Assembly (NCBI RefSeq): GCF_052072235.1
Contig: NZ_CM125436.1
Location: forward strand, 2,598,001 to 2,662,000
DNA: 64,000 nt
DNA from: Brevibacillus_D fluminis_A
GTDB lineage: Bacteria > Bacillota > Bacilli > Brevibacillales > Brevibacillaceae
Reading direction: 5' to 3'
The notes beneath the pieces were generated by a model. That model did not search any database. It worked only from the letters and a program-made list of their open reading frames with translations, and was not told where the DNA came from. The position numbers were made by a program, and so were the translations under genes. Below, one piece after another: positions 1 to 6,998 of this stretch. Each line of letters starts with the position of its first letter. Positions within the stretch are counted from its first letter, which is position 1.

Positions 1-15
1 TTTCTTTCCTCTACT

Positions 16-24
16 TTTGTCGAA
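16..24 (+). promoter_or_regulatory. 0A box (Spo0A~P site) upstream of spo0A
   Basis: The sequence TTTGTCGAA matches the Spo0A binding consensus (core TGTCGAA) exactly. It lies 24 bases before the candidate sigma-H -35 element, a plausible activator position. Autoregulation of spo0A by Spo0A~P is established in B. subtilis; here it is inferred from the motif. Confidence 0.6.
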
Positions 25-47
25 AAATATTCAACCTTTCGCCATCG

Positions 48-76
48 GCAGGAATGAGTTTTATGTCGTCGAATCG
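48..76 (+). promoter_or_regulatory. Candidate sigma-H promoter of spo0A with a second, overlapping 0A-like box
   Basis: GCAGGAATG (48-56) followed after 11 bases by GTCGAATCG (68-76) fits the sigma-H consensus RnAGGAwWW-N11/12-RnnGAATww except in the outer positions. CGTCGAA (67-73), one mismatch from the 0A core, overlaps the -10 region. In B. subtilis the sporulation promoter of spo0A is sigma-H dependent and bound by Spo0A, so this layout is expected, but it is a motif match only. Confidence 0.55.
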
Positions 77-170
77 TAAGAGAGGGAAACAAAAAAGAAA
101 TTTTAATGAACAATATTCGTCACACCAATGCTTGAAATGCTAATTCAGATAAACGAGGAGGAACGTTATT

Positions 171-959
171 TTGAGTACCATTGACGTGTTATTGGCTGAT
201 GACAATCGCGAATTTGTAAGCTTGTTGGAGGAGTACATAAATACCCAAAACGATATGCAGGTAATCGGAGCAGCTTATAACGGGAACGATGTCATCCGTT
301 TGATTCAGGAGCGGGTTCCTGATGTGCTGATCCTTGACATTATCATGCCACATCTGGACGGGCTTGCTGTCCTGGAACAAATTCAGGAAATGCGGCTTCC
401 GACACAACCGAAAATCATCATGCTGACGGCATTTGGCCAGGAAGAGATCACGAAAAAAGCCGTGGAGTTGGGCGCTGCCTATTACATCCTGAAGCCGTTC
501 GACCTTGAAGTGCTGGCGCAGCGAATTCGTCAGATGATTTCCAACAAAGTTGCGACACCGCTTTATACAAGCAAGCCAAAATCAGCCGTACTGCCTCCAA
601 AAGGACGTAATCTGGATGCAAGCATCACCAGCATCATTCACGAGATTGGTGTGCCGGCACACATTAAAGGCTACTTGTATTTACGGGAAGCGATCACGAT
701 GGTGTACAACGATGTTGAACTGCTTGGTTCGATTACAAAAGTGTTGTACCCGGACATTGCTAAGAAATTCAATACGACGGCGAGCCGTGTAGAGCGAGCT
801 ATCCGCCATGCAATCGAGGTGGCATGGTCCCGGGGCAATCTGGATTCCATTTCCAGCCTGTTTGGCTATACGATCTCCAATACCAAGGCGAAGCCGACCA
901 ATAGCGAGTTTATTGCGATGGTGGCGGATAAGCTGCGGATTGAGGCGAAAATTTCCTAG
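171..959 (+). CDS. spo0A: Sporulation master response regulator Spo0A
   Basis: Spo0A accepts phosphate from the sporulation phosphorelay and then activates or represses early sporulation genes by binding 0A boxes. The 262-residue protein has an N-terminal receiver domain (about 3-120) with acidic pocket D10/D11, phosphoacceptor D56, T86 and K108. The C-terminal effector domain (about 145-262) contains the conserved Spo0A recognition helix region ending in AIEVAWSRGN. The start is TTG at 171, supported by GAGGAGG ending about nine bases upstream. The gene is monocistronic, with a strong terminator downstream and a candidate sigma-H/0A promoter upstream. Identification is essentially certain. 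Confidence 0.98.
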   Translation: MSTIDVLLADDNREFVSLLEEYINTQNDMQVIGAAYNGNDVIRLIQERVPDVLILDIIMPHLDGLAVLEQIQEMRLPTQPKIIMLTAFGQEEITKKAVELGAAYYILKPFDLEVLAQRIRQMISNKVATPLYTSKPKSAVLPPKGRNLDASITSIIHEIGVPAHIKGYLYLREAITMVYNDVELLGSITKVLYPDIAKKFNTTASRVERAIRHAIEVAWSRGNLDSISSLFGYTISNTKAKPTNSEFIAMVADKLRIEAKIS

Positions 960-1046
960 CGAATACAAATGCAATCGGCACGGCACTCATTCTAACATCC
1001 TCAGATTTACAAACAAAAAGCCATTCCATTATCAAGCGTACATGGT

Positions 1047-1084
1047 AAAAAGTCTCCCAGATCATGAATTGGGGGACTTTTTGC
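1047..1084 (+). terminator. Intrinsic terminator after spo0A
   Basis: AAAAAGTCTCCC pairs with GGGGGACTTTTT across a 12-base loop, with the T-rich arm following. It separates spo0A from the macrodomain gene. Confidence 0.85.
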
Positions 1085-1086
1085 TT

Positions 1087-1116
1087 TTGTTGCAAAAAAG
1101 GAATAAATGGTATAAT
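1087..1116 (+). promoter_or_regulatory. Candidate sigma-A promoter of the macrodomain gene
   Basis: TTGTTG (1087-1092), an 18-base spacer and a perfect TATAAT (1111-1116) lie 45 bases before the start codon, just after the spo0A terminator. Confidence 0.5.
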
Positions 1117-1160
1117 TGGGTATTCTTTAGGTGCCAGACGTGTGGAGGGAGGAGAACAGC

Positions 1161-1619
1161 ATGACCGTGTTCATAAAAAAAGGCGATTTACTCAAAGCGA
1201 GCGAGAATATCATTGGGCATCAAGTGAATTGCCAGGGGGTAATGGGCAGCGGAATCGCAAAAGCGATCCGGGTGCGATATCCGGAAGTATATCAACAGTA
1301 TAGGGAAATATGCGAGGCATCGACTGAAAAAATGCAATTGCTGGGCATATGCCAACTTGTCCACATAAAGGCAGCCATGACAGTGGCGAACTTATTCGGT
1401 CAGTACAACTATGGCAAAGGAGGACAGCGGTACACAGATTATGAAGCGCTGCATCGTGCGCTCACCTCATTAAAAGAGCAAGCAGCACGATCTCAGTTGA
1501 CTGTTGCCCTTCCTTACAATATTGGCTGCGGTTTGGCAAACGGGGAATGGGATGTTGTGGAAGCGATGATTGAGGAAGTTTTTAGCGATTACAGTGTCAC
1601 GCTGTATCGACTTGACTAG
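1161..1619 (+). CDS. Stand-alone macrodomain protein (ADP-ribose-binding, TARG1/DarG-type)
   Basis: The 152-residue product is a single macrodomain. It has the motif NCQGVMGSGIAKAIR (about residues 20-34), the loop that binds ADP-ribose in the TARG1/ALC1-like branch, and IGCGLANGEWDVV near the C terminus, which lines the diphosphate and distal ribose. Members bind or hydrolyse ADP-ribosyl groups on proteins or DNA. The ATG at 1161 is chosen because GGAGGGAGGAG precedes it; an upstream in-frame GTG lacks such a site. The DNA just downstream encodes the tail of a NADAR-family protein, which suggests a former NAD/ADP-ribose-processing pair. No DarT-like toxin is visible nearby, so it need not be an antitoxin. 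Confidence 0.85.
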   Translation: MTVFIKKGDLLKASENIIGHQVNCQGVMGSGIAKAIRVRYPEVYQQYREICEASTEKMQLLGICQLVHIKAAMTVANLFGQYNYGKGGQRYTDYEALHRALTSLKEQAARSQLTVALPYNIGCGLANGEWDVVEAMIEEVFSDYSVTLYRLD

Positions 1620-1629
1620 ACATGGATGA

Positions 1630-1833
1630 AGAAAGAAGGCGATAAACGATGAAGCGCTCTTAAAAACTGCGGGGACGACAATCGTGGAGGCAAGTCCAAC
1701 CGATTCGATTTGGGGGATCGGCCTCGCAGAAGACGATCCACGGGCGAGTGATCGCAGTCAATGGAAGGGAACCAATTGGCTCGGTGAAGTTTTGACGGAA
1801 CTGCGCGAAGAGCTGATGAATCCGGCAGCGTGA
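1630..1833 (+). pseudogene. C-terminal remnant of a NADAR-family (YbiA/DUF1768) N-glycosidase gene
   Basis: The open frame encodes the hallmark C-terminal block of NADAR proteins: a VEASPTDSIWGIGL motif, then DDPRA, an SQWKGTNWLG stretch and a final ELREEL helix before the stop at 1831-1833. The family is normally about 150-180 residues; only about 67 codons remain here. A stop codon sits at 1627-1629, and no start codon or ribosome-binding site exists in this frame. The 5' two thirds have been lost, apparently by a deletion that joined the remnant to the end of the macrodomain gene. NADAR proteins act on ADP-ribose-type compounds, so loss of this partner next to a surviving macrodomain is notable. 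Confidence 0.75.
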
Positions 1834-1897
1834 GGATGCGAGTAGGATTGCAACAGCTGTAAAAGCACGCGATGAACAAGACCGGTAAAGTTGCCTA

Positions 1898-1927
1898 TTG
1901 CGCAAAGGAAACGCACCCTACTATAAT
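1898..1927 (+). promoter_or_regulatory. Candidate sigma-A promoter of the YolD-like pair
   Basis: TTGCGC (1898-1903), an 18-base spacer and TATAAT (1922-1927). The LexA box begins two bases after the -10 element, so a repressor there would block the start of transcription. Confidence 0.6.
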
Positions 1928-1929
1928 AG

Positions 1930-1941
1930 GAACATACGTTC
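1930..1941 (+). promoter_or_regulatory. LexA (DinR) SOS box
   Basis: GAACATACGTTC is an exact match to the Gram-positive SOS operator core GAAC-RNRY-GTTC. It overlaps the predicted transcription start of the YolD-like genes. The match and its position make LexA repression and DNA-damage induction likely, though this is inferred from sequence. Confidence 0.75.
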
Positions 1942-1965
1942 TTGTTGATTTGGAGGTGCGCGAGG

Positions 1966-2301
1966 ATGAACGATACCGAGGCTACTCACGAACAGGCGGC
2001 CATGCAGCCGCTGCCAAGCGATTTTTTTCATACGAATACGCCGGTCTTTACGCGAGAGGGGCAGGGCAGACGCGACTACGATCAAATTGCCAAAATCAAC
2101 GAAAAGTTGGCGGACAGCAAGCGATACCAGATTCCGTTGACTGTGCGCTACGTAAAACCGAGTGCCGATGACCATGGCGCCGTGCTCGCTGTCCACGGTG
2201 TTGTCGGCGCTTTCGATCCGATGCGCCATGAGGTGCGGATTCATCAAAAAAACGGCAAATGGACGTGGTTGTTCCTTGGGCGGATTGTTGCAGTTGAATA
2301 A
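1966..2301 (+). CDS. YolD-like domain protein, first of an SOS-box-controlled pair
   Basis: The product has 111 residues. After a polar N-terminal stretch of about 40 residues it shows the YolD pattern: a short helix (about KINEKLADSKRYQ), then beta strands with IPLTVRYV, a central GVVGAFDPMRHEVRIH turn and a terminal LGRIVAVE strand, an SH3-like layout. YolD proteins in Bacillus are usually encoded beside Y-family polymerases (YqjX-YqjW, YolD-UvrX) and belong to the damage response. The ATG follows TTGGAGG with 11 bases between. The gene overlaps the next one by eight bases. A perfect LexA box lies upstream, but no polymerase gene is present. Family assignment rests on pattern recognition. 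Confidence 0.65.
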   Translation: MNDTEATHEQAAMQPLPSDFFHTNTPVFTREGQGRRDYDQIAKINEKLADSKRYQIPLTVRYVKPSADDHGAVLAVHGVVGAFDPMRHEVRIHQKNGKWTWLFLGRIVAVE

Positions 2302-2551
2302 CGAGCCGGCAGTAGACGACTTTGAGTACGATGAAATGATGTTCCGCATTTACGATTCCACGCAGTTTGATTACCCGATTGCAGTTACATGGATGACGGA
2401 TGCCGGTACGATCGAGTCAGGCTGGGGCGTCATTCGTGAGATCGATGCCGACCGAATGCGCGTCAAGCTGGTGTGCGATTGGGATACATGGTGGATCGAT
2501 CTGGTGCGGCTGTGCAGCGTGAGTAAAGTGATGTGCTCGCGGTCCGAATGA
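2294..2551 (+). CDS. Second YolD-like protein, overlapping the first
   Basis: The 85-residue product repeats the YolD scheme: a short acidic N terminus, then IAVTWMTDAG, SGWGVIREIDADRMRVKL and WWIDLVRLCSV, corresponding to the beta strands and final strand of the family. The TTG start at 2294 overlaps the upstream stop codon and has only a weak GGGCGG ribosome site, which suggests translational coupling. Internal ATGs at codons 14 and 15 are alternatives, but would remove part of the first helix. The two proteins are about 20-25% similar by eye, consistent with an old duplication. It should share the LexA-controlled promoter. Confidence 0.6.
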   Translation: MNNEPAVDDFEYDEMMFRIYDSTQFDYPIAVTWMTDAGTIESGWGVIREIDADRMRVKLVCDWDTWWIDLVRLCSVSKVMCSRSE

Positions 2552-2601
2552 GGCGATCCTGTTCCAGAGGATGCTTAAGCTAACAGAAAGGAAGGCATGA
2601 T

Positions 2602-3108
2602 ATGTGGCGAAGGCTTTTGTATCTGTATCTGTTTTTGCTTGGCTGCATCATGATCGATGCCGAGAGTTTGCCGCAAATACCAGGCGTCCATATCCAAGCG
2701 ACAGTCGGGCCGATCTCAGAAGAGGAGTATCGATTTGTACAAGGGAAGCAGATAAACCGCGCGGATTTGCAAAAATTGCATGTACGGCTCCAGTTGAGCG
2801 AATCAAAAAGCATGACCGAACGAAGGCTGACGCTGCCTGATCTGAGTGCTCCCCTTAAAAATCTCAGCGAGTCGCGCGTCCTGCATCAATACATGGCAGA
2901 GCGAAACCTCCCAGGGATGGAAGAGGAGGCGACAGCGGAGCAATTTGTCATTTTTGATGCGAGAGGATTGGATGACGAGTCGATTCGTGAGCTTTACAGC
3001 GATTCCGTTGGTTATTTGATGTACCGTGACAGAGACGGCAAGCAATCTTCTGACAGTTTTGTTATTTCAAGCATCATGCAGCGAGTGAAAGCGACTATGG
3101 CAAAATGA
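2602..3108 (+). CDS. Putative lipoprotein of unknown function
   Basis: I do not recognise this 168-residue protein. It begins with a short hydrophobic leader, and LFLLGC around residues 10-15 resembles a lipobox with Cys15 as lipidation site. The remainder is hydrophilic and charged, without cysteines or repeats. A predicted alpha/beta segment near residues 105-140 reads FVIFDARGLDDESIRELY. The ATG follows GAAAGGAAGG with good spacing. It lies downstream of the YolD pair in the same direction with a 50-base gap and no terminator, so it could be co-transcribed and SOS-induced, but that is speculative. Confidence 0.6.
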   Translation: MWRRLLYLYLFLLGCIMIDAESLPQIPGVHIQATVGPISEEEYRFVQGKQINRADLQKLHVRLQLSESKSMTERRLTLPDLSAPLKNLSESRVLHQYMAERNLPGMEEEATAEQFVIFDARGLDDESIRELYSDSVGYLMYRDRDGKQSSDSFVISSIMQRVKATMAK

Positions 3109-3187
3109 ACACATCTGCGAAATCATCCGTCGGAATACAGATACCTTTCTGGCAGCACCTGTCCTCAGCTAAGGAGGGAATCATGAA

Positions 3188-3928
3188 TTGAATACGCCGT
3201 TTTTACAGGCGATCATCGAGGGGCAGCCTTTCCGCCTGTTTTCGTTGTCGCACATCTGTGTGCTTCTTCTGCTGCTTCTAGCGATCGCGCTGTTGTACCT
3301 CTTCCGCAACGATTTGCGCTCGGGTCGAGCGAACCGTGTGTGTCGCTATGGCTTGGTCACGCTTTTGCTTGCGACGGAAATCGCCTATCAGCTGTGGCAT
3401 CTGGGCGTAGGGACGTGGACATTATCCGAGGCTTTGCCGCTGCAGCTCTGCAGTGTCTCATTGCTCCTTTCAAGCGTGATGCTGGTGTCGAGGAGCTACC
3501 GCCTGTTTGAAGTGACCTATTTTTGGGGGATTGGAGGAGCGGGTCAGGCGATGCTGACGCCTGAGCTGTTTTACCCGTTTCCCCACTTCCGCTTTTTTCA
3601 CTTTTTCCTTGCCCATGGCGCGATCATCCTGGCGTGTTTGCACATGGTTTGGGTCGAAGGCTATCGACCGACGCCACGCTCGATGGGAAAAGCGATCCTC
3701 TGGTTGAATGCGCTTTTGCTTGTGGCCTTCCTTGTCAATCTCGAAACAGGCGGCAACTACTTGTTTGCTGCTCGAAAACCGGAAAACCCGTCATTGATCG
3801 ACTATTTGGGCCCATATCCCTGGTACCTTCTTTCGTTGGAAGGGGTGGCCTTCTTGCTGTTTTATATGCTGTATCTCCCGTTTCGCGGAAAACAGAAGGC
3901 AACGGCGCCGTCAGTTGATCTTGCCTAA
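3188..3928 (+). CDS. YwaF/TIGR02206-family integral membrane protein
   Basis: The 246-residue protein has about seven hydrophobic segments and the family features: an N-terminal FRLFSLSH motif before the first transmembrane helix, a PLQLCS motif in the middle (about residue 84) and HFFLAHGAII near residue 140. The family (B. subtilis YwaF) is a conserved membrane protein of unknown biochemical role. The start is TTG at 3188 preceded by AAGGAGGGAATC. It ends shortly before the convergent CobW-type gene. No substrate can be assigned from the sequence. Confidence 0.8.
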   Translation: MNTPFLQAIIEGQPFRLFSLSHICVLLLLLLAIALLYLFRNDLRSGRANRVCRYGLVTLLLATEIAYQLWHLGVGTWTLSEALPLQLCSVSLLLSSVMLVSRSYRLFEVTYFWGIGGAGQAMLTPELFYPFPHFRFFHFFLAHGAIILACLHMVWVEGYRPTPRSMGKAILWLNALLLVAFLVNLETGGNYLFAARKPENPSLIDYLGPYPWYLLSLEGVAFLLFYMLYLPFRGKQKATAPSVDLA

Positions 3929-4111
3929 AGGGTGCGCGGCGATCCAGCGGGGCCATGAATCCGTTTTTAGACCGAAGGGAAAATCCTGCTGGAGGGCAAC
4001 GGTACACCGGTGTCCGATGCCATGCATACGATCATCACGTTTTTGTCGATGATGACACTGGTTATGACGTGGCTCGTCCGTTGTTGCAAGCAGAAACGAT
4101 GCACCCATCAT

Positions 4112-5113
4112 TCATGCGTAACATTTTTTCAACTCTTCGATGATTTTTGTCTGCTCCATGCCTTCGCCGATAAAGACAGCGACTTTCTCGGGATCGATGC
4201 CATCGAGCGGATGCAGCATCACCTGGTTTTCCGTGTGTTGAAAAGAGACGGCATGACCTTTATCCGCCAAATAGACGTACCCTTTTGCCCGATAGACGCG
4301 ATTGGGGAGGCTGAGCAAAAAGGCGACGAACCGTTTTTCAATGACAGGTCCTGTAAACCGATAGGAAAACGAGTCGATGCTGGAATAAAGCGAGGTTGGC
4401 TGCGACCCGAGACCAAGCGACTGTTTCAGCATCCGGCCGAGCGTTTTTTGCACCGGGGGACCGGAGGGAGTACGGTTTTCCCTTGCCAATTTGGCGGTCT
4501 GCTGGATTGTGAGCAGCGCGTCCAAATCAGTCTCGCTTTGGATGGTGGTGTAGAGCGGGGCAGCAGCATTTTCGTCCCGCAATTTTTGCTTTACCTTTTC
4601 CAAGACGTCCGCGGAGATGAGATCCACTTTGTTGACAAGCAGCAGATCGGCATAGCGGACTTGACTGCGCAACGTTTTGATCAACGTCCCGGACGCCTGA
4701 AAGCGAGAGATGAGCTGCAAATAGCGGGAGGCGTCGACAATGCTGATGATCCCTTTGATTTCAATCGCGCCGTACAAGTCGGGATGGGTCAGGGCGTCAA
4801 CGACATCGATCGGGTCAGCGACGCCTGTCGTCTCGATGATGATTCTTTTCGGCTGCAAGACAGTGAGGATTTCTTTCATGCCATCGGTCAGCTCGCCCCG
4901 GATCGAACAGCAGATGCAACCGTTCATCAGCTTTTTTACCGGAAAATCCAGGCCTTGCAATTGTTCGCCGTCGACATCCGTATCGCCCATTTCATTCATG
5001 ATCACGACGGTGTCGTTCTTTTCCTGCGCTTTGAGATGGGGCAGCCATTTTTGCAGGAGCGTTGTCTTTCCGCTGCCCAAGTATCCCGTCAGTATGTAAA
5101 CCTCTACGTTCAT
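4112..5113 (-). CDS. CobW/COG0523 GTPase, probable metal chaperone (ZNG1-type)
   Basis: G3E-family P-loop GTPase of 333 residues. Walker A is GYLGSGKT (10-17), the metal-binding CxCC motif is C66/C68/C69 within GCICCS, and NKVD supplies the guanine specificity motif near residue 158. A C-terminal CobW_C domain starts near residue 245. Members use GTP to deliver zinc, cobalt or iron to client metalloenzymes, often under zinc limitation. It is the only minus-strand gene in the first 12 kb and is monocistronic. A Zur-like dyad lies 27 bases upstream of its start. The metal is not determined by the sequence. Confidence 0.9.
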   Translation of the reverse strand: MNVEVYILTGYLGSGKTTLLQKWLPHLKAQEKNDTVVIMNEMGDTDVDGEQLQGLDFPVKKLMNGCICCSIRGELTDGMKEILTVLQPKRIIIETTGVADPIDVVDALTHPDLYGAIEIKGIISIVDASRYLQLISRFQASGTLIKTLRSQVRYADLLLVNKVDLISADVLEKVKQKLRDENAAAPLYTTIQSETDLDALLTIQQTAKLARENRTPSGPPVQKTLGRMLKQSLGLGSQPTSLYSSIDSFSYRFTGPVIEKRFVAFLLSLPNRVYRAKGYVYLADKGHAVSFQHTENQVMLHPLDGIDPEKVAVFIGEGMEQTKIIEELKKCYA

Positions 5114-5139
5114 CAGCCATGTCCCTCACTTTACACAAA

Positions 5140-5154
5140 TCGGAATTGTTACAA
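5140..5154 (-). promoter_or_regulatory. Possible Zur box upstream of the COG0523 GTPase gene
   Basis: TCGGAATTGTTACAA matches 11 of the 14 specified positions of the B. subtilis Zur consensus TCGTAATNATTACGA and has the 7-1-7 arrangement of Fur-family boxes. It lies where it could block the promoter of the minus-strand gene. The symmetry is imperfect, so this is tentative. Confidence 0.35.
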
Positions 5155-5307
5155 TTTATCTTCTGATGTTCATGATAATGCGCAAATGAAATCGTGTCAA
5201 AGGGACCATGCGATCGAGCAGGAATGAAATTTGGCTGCCGCCAAGGAACATCAGGACAAAAGGGCGAATGACTGTAAGGAGCAAAACGAAGGGCGGGATC
5301 AGGAACC

Positions 5308-6246
5308 ATGTTGAAAAAAGGCAAAGCGTTGAAAACCGGAGATACGATCGGGATCGTGGCCACGTCCACGCCGATGCAAGGGACGGAAAATCTGGAGCGC
5401 GGTGTCGCAGAGCTGCAAGAATTGGGCTACCGCGTCATTGTGAGCGAGACGTGCTACGAGCGCTATGGCGGCTATCTCGCCGGGCCGGCGGAGCTGCGCG
5501 CTCGCGAACTCATGCGGATGTTTACCGATCCCGAAGTGGATGCGGTGTTCGCGATGCGCGGTGGATACGGGGCATCGCAACTGTTACCGCTGCTCGATTA
5601 CGATGCGATTGCAGCCAATCCGAAACTGTTTTTAGGCTATAGCGATATAACCGCTCTGCATCTCGCGCTGGGCAAAAAGGCAGGACTTGCGACACTGCAT
5701 GCCCCGACGATTTCCACCTCGTATGTCAGCGGGCTTAGCGCCTGGTCGAATGCGAGCCTGTTTCACACGATCACAACGACAGAACCGCTTGGTGAAATTC
5801 GCAACCCGGAGGAAGAAGCCATCGAGTGTATCGTGCCGGGGGAAGCGAGCGGTCCGATTGTCGGCGGCAATTTGGCGCTGGTCAGCGCGTTGATGGGTAC
5901 GCCTTACGAGATTGAAACAAAAGGAAAGCTGCTGTTTTTGGAAGATGTCAATGAAGAGCCGTACAAAATCGATCGCATGCTGACACAGTTGGCGCTCGCA
6001 GGCAAGCTTGCGGAAGCGGCAGGCTTTATTCTCGGGACGTTCACCCGCTGTACGTCCACGCGCTATGCCGACGGGTTCACCGTGCGCGACGTGATCGACA
6101 ATATGATCGCTCCGTTGGGCAAACCGACAATCTGGAATGTGCAGGTGGGACACGGAAAAACCAACCTCTCACTGCCGTTCGGCGTTCAGGCGCGTCTTTT
6201 GGCGGAAGCTGGAAGCTTGCGCTTGGAAGAAAATTTTTTACGATAA
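5308..6246 (+). CDS. Peptidase family S66 LD-carboxypeptidase
   Basis: Serine peptidase of 312 residues that removes the terminal D-alanine from peptidoglycan tetrapeptides (LdcA) or, in relatives, cleaves microcin C-type compounds (MccF). The S66 triad is visible as S112 in GYSDIT, E212 in LFLEDVNEEP and H282 in GHGKTNLSLPFG. Length is typical. There is no signal peptide, consistent with a cytoplasmic cell-wall recycling enzyme. The ATG at 5308 follows a modest CAGGA site. It is transcribed divergently from the COG0523 gene across a 194-base gap in which I see no further gene. Confidence 0.9.
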   Translation: MLKKGKALKTGDTIGIVATSTPMQGTENLERGVAELQELGYRVIVSETCYERYGGYLAGPAELRARELMRMFTDPEVDAVFAMRGGYGASQLLPLLDYDAIAANPKLFLGYSDITALHLALGKKAGLATLHAPTISTSYVSGLSAWSNASLFHTITTTEPLGEIRNPEEEAIECIVPGEASGPIVGGNLALVSALMGTPYEIETKGKLLFLEDVNEEPYKIDRMLTQLALAGKLAEAAGFILGTFTRCTSTRYADGFTVRDVIDNMIAPLGKPTIWNVQVGHGKTNLSLPFGVQARLLAEAGSLRLEENFLR

Positions 6247-6324
6247 TCAAGTGGGCAGTAGTGCCGGGTTCTTCGACATGGAAGGCTCCGGGTGCAATCC
6301 AACGGAATAAGAAGGGAACAAACG

Positions 6325-6411
6325 ATGAAGCCAAACGATGTCACGGAATTGTTTGAGGAAAAGGACAGGGCAAACGGGCTCCTGCGACAGCGGGAGCATA
6401 CGATGGCATGA
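6325..6411 (+). CDS. Small ORF (28 codons) translationally coupled to the next gene
   Basis: The ATG at 6325 has a good ribosome site (GAAGGGA, seven bases upstream). The frame ends in TGA at 6409-6411, overlapping the ATG at 6408 of the following membrane protein in an ATGA arrangement. The encoded peptide is highly charged and helical in character (MKPNDVTELFEEKD start). The site and overlap suggest real translation, either as a functional micropeptide or as a leader that couples translation of the downstream gene. I recognise no family. Confidence 0.5.
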   Translation: MKPNDVTELFEEKDRANGLLRQREHTMA

Positions 6412-6998
6412 ACAGGGTCTTCTTTTTTGCCATACGCGCAGTGATCTTGATCATTTTTGCCACGCTTGCGCTCATGCTCTATGTCAAATGGAGCCATGAC
6501 TGGTCACTCGAAACGAAAGAGCGTCAAGCAAAACGTTCCCTGTTGCAACAAAAGCTGCTTCGCGCGATGCCACAAAGCGGAAAAAATCCGCAAGCAACCG
6601 TGGTCAATCTCGCCGCGATCACGGATTTTTCCTGGGATCGCGTATATCTGTTTGGCCCTTATTCACCGCCATCGTATATTTACCGGAAGCTTGGCTACCA
6701 CTGGTACAACGATGTCGTAAACCATATCCAGTACCTCGACGACCATTCGCTCCTTGTTTTTGTCCAAAAAGGCAAAGTTGTCGAGTATTTGGAAAATCCG
6801 CTGGGCATTGGCGGCATGTATTGGGATACAGACCGCTTTATGCTCGAACGCGATGATTCGCAGTTTCTCGCGTCGCGAGAGCTTGTGGAGCCAGATCAAG
6901 ACTCCGTCGATCCAAAAGGGGCAATTTCATCCGGCAACGACACGGAAAGTTACTATCGACTTCATTACATGAACAAAAATGAGAGGGGCGTGCAATGA
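6408..6998 (+). CDS. Single-pass membrane protein of unknown function
   Basis: The 196-residue protein has one N-terminal transmembrane helix (about residues 6-26, no cleavage site), a positively charged coiled segment and an extracytoplasmic domain with ITDFSWDRVYLFGPYSP (about 68-85) and a beta-rich LLVFVQKGKVVEYL stretch. I recognise no characterised family. The start overlaps the stop of the upstream 28-codon ORF, and its own stop overlaps the start of the GNAT gene (ATGA-type overlap), so the three are probably one translationally coupled operon. Confidence 0.75.
   Translation: MNRVFFFAIRAVILIIFATLALMLYVKWSHDWSLETKERQAKRSLLQQKLLRAMPQSGKNPQATVVNLAAITDFSWDRVYLFGPYSPPSYIYRKLGYHWYNDVVNHIQYLDDHSLLVFVQKGKVVEYLENPLGIGGMYWDTDRFMLERDDSQFLASRELVEPDQDSVDPKGAISSGNDTESYYRLHYMNKNERGVQ

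Noticed and set aside
1161..1619. DarTG-type toxin-antitoxin locus
   Set aside because: Only a macrodomain is present; no DarT-like ADP-ribosyltransferase is encoded nearby.
3929..4111. Possible short gene in the gap between the YwaF-like and COG0523 genes
   Set aside because: Several short frames exist on both strands, including a hydrophobic stretch near 4040-4080, but none has a ribosome site or recognisable sequence. I see nothing supported here.
4010..5227. 405-codon plus-strand frame opposite the COG0523 gene
   Set aside because: The minus-strand frame has clear GTPase motifs; this one has none.
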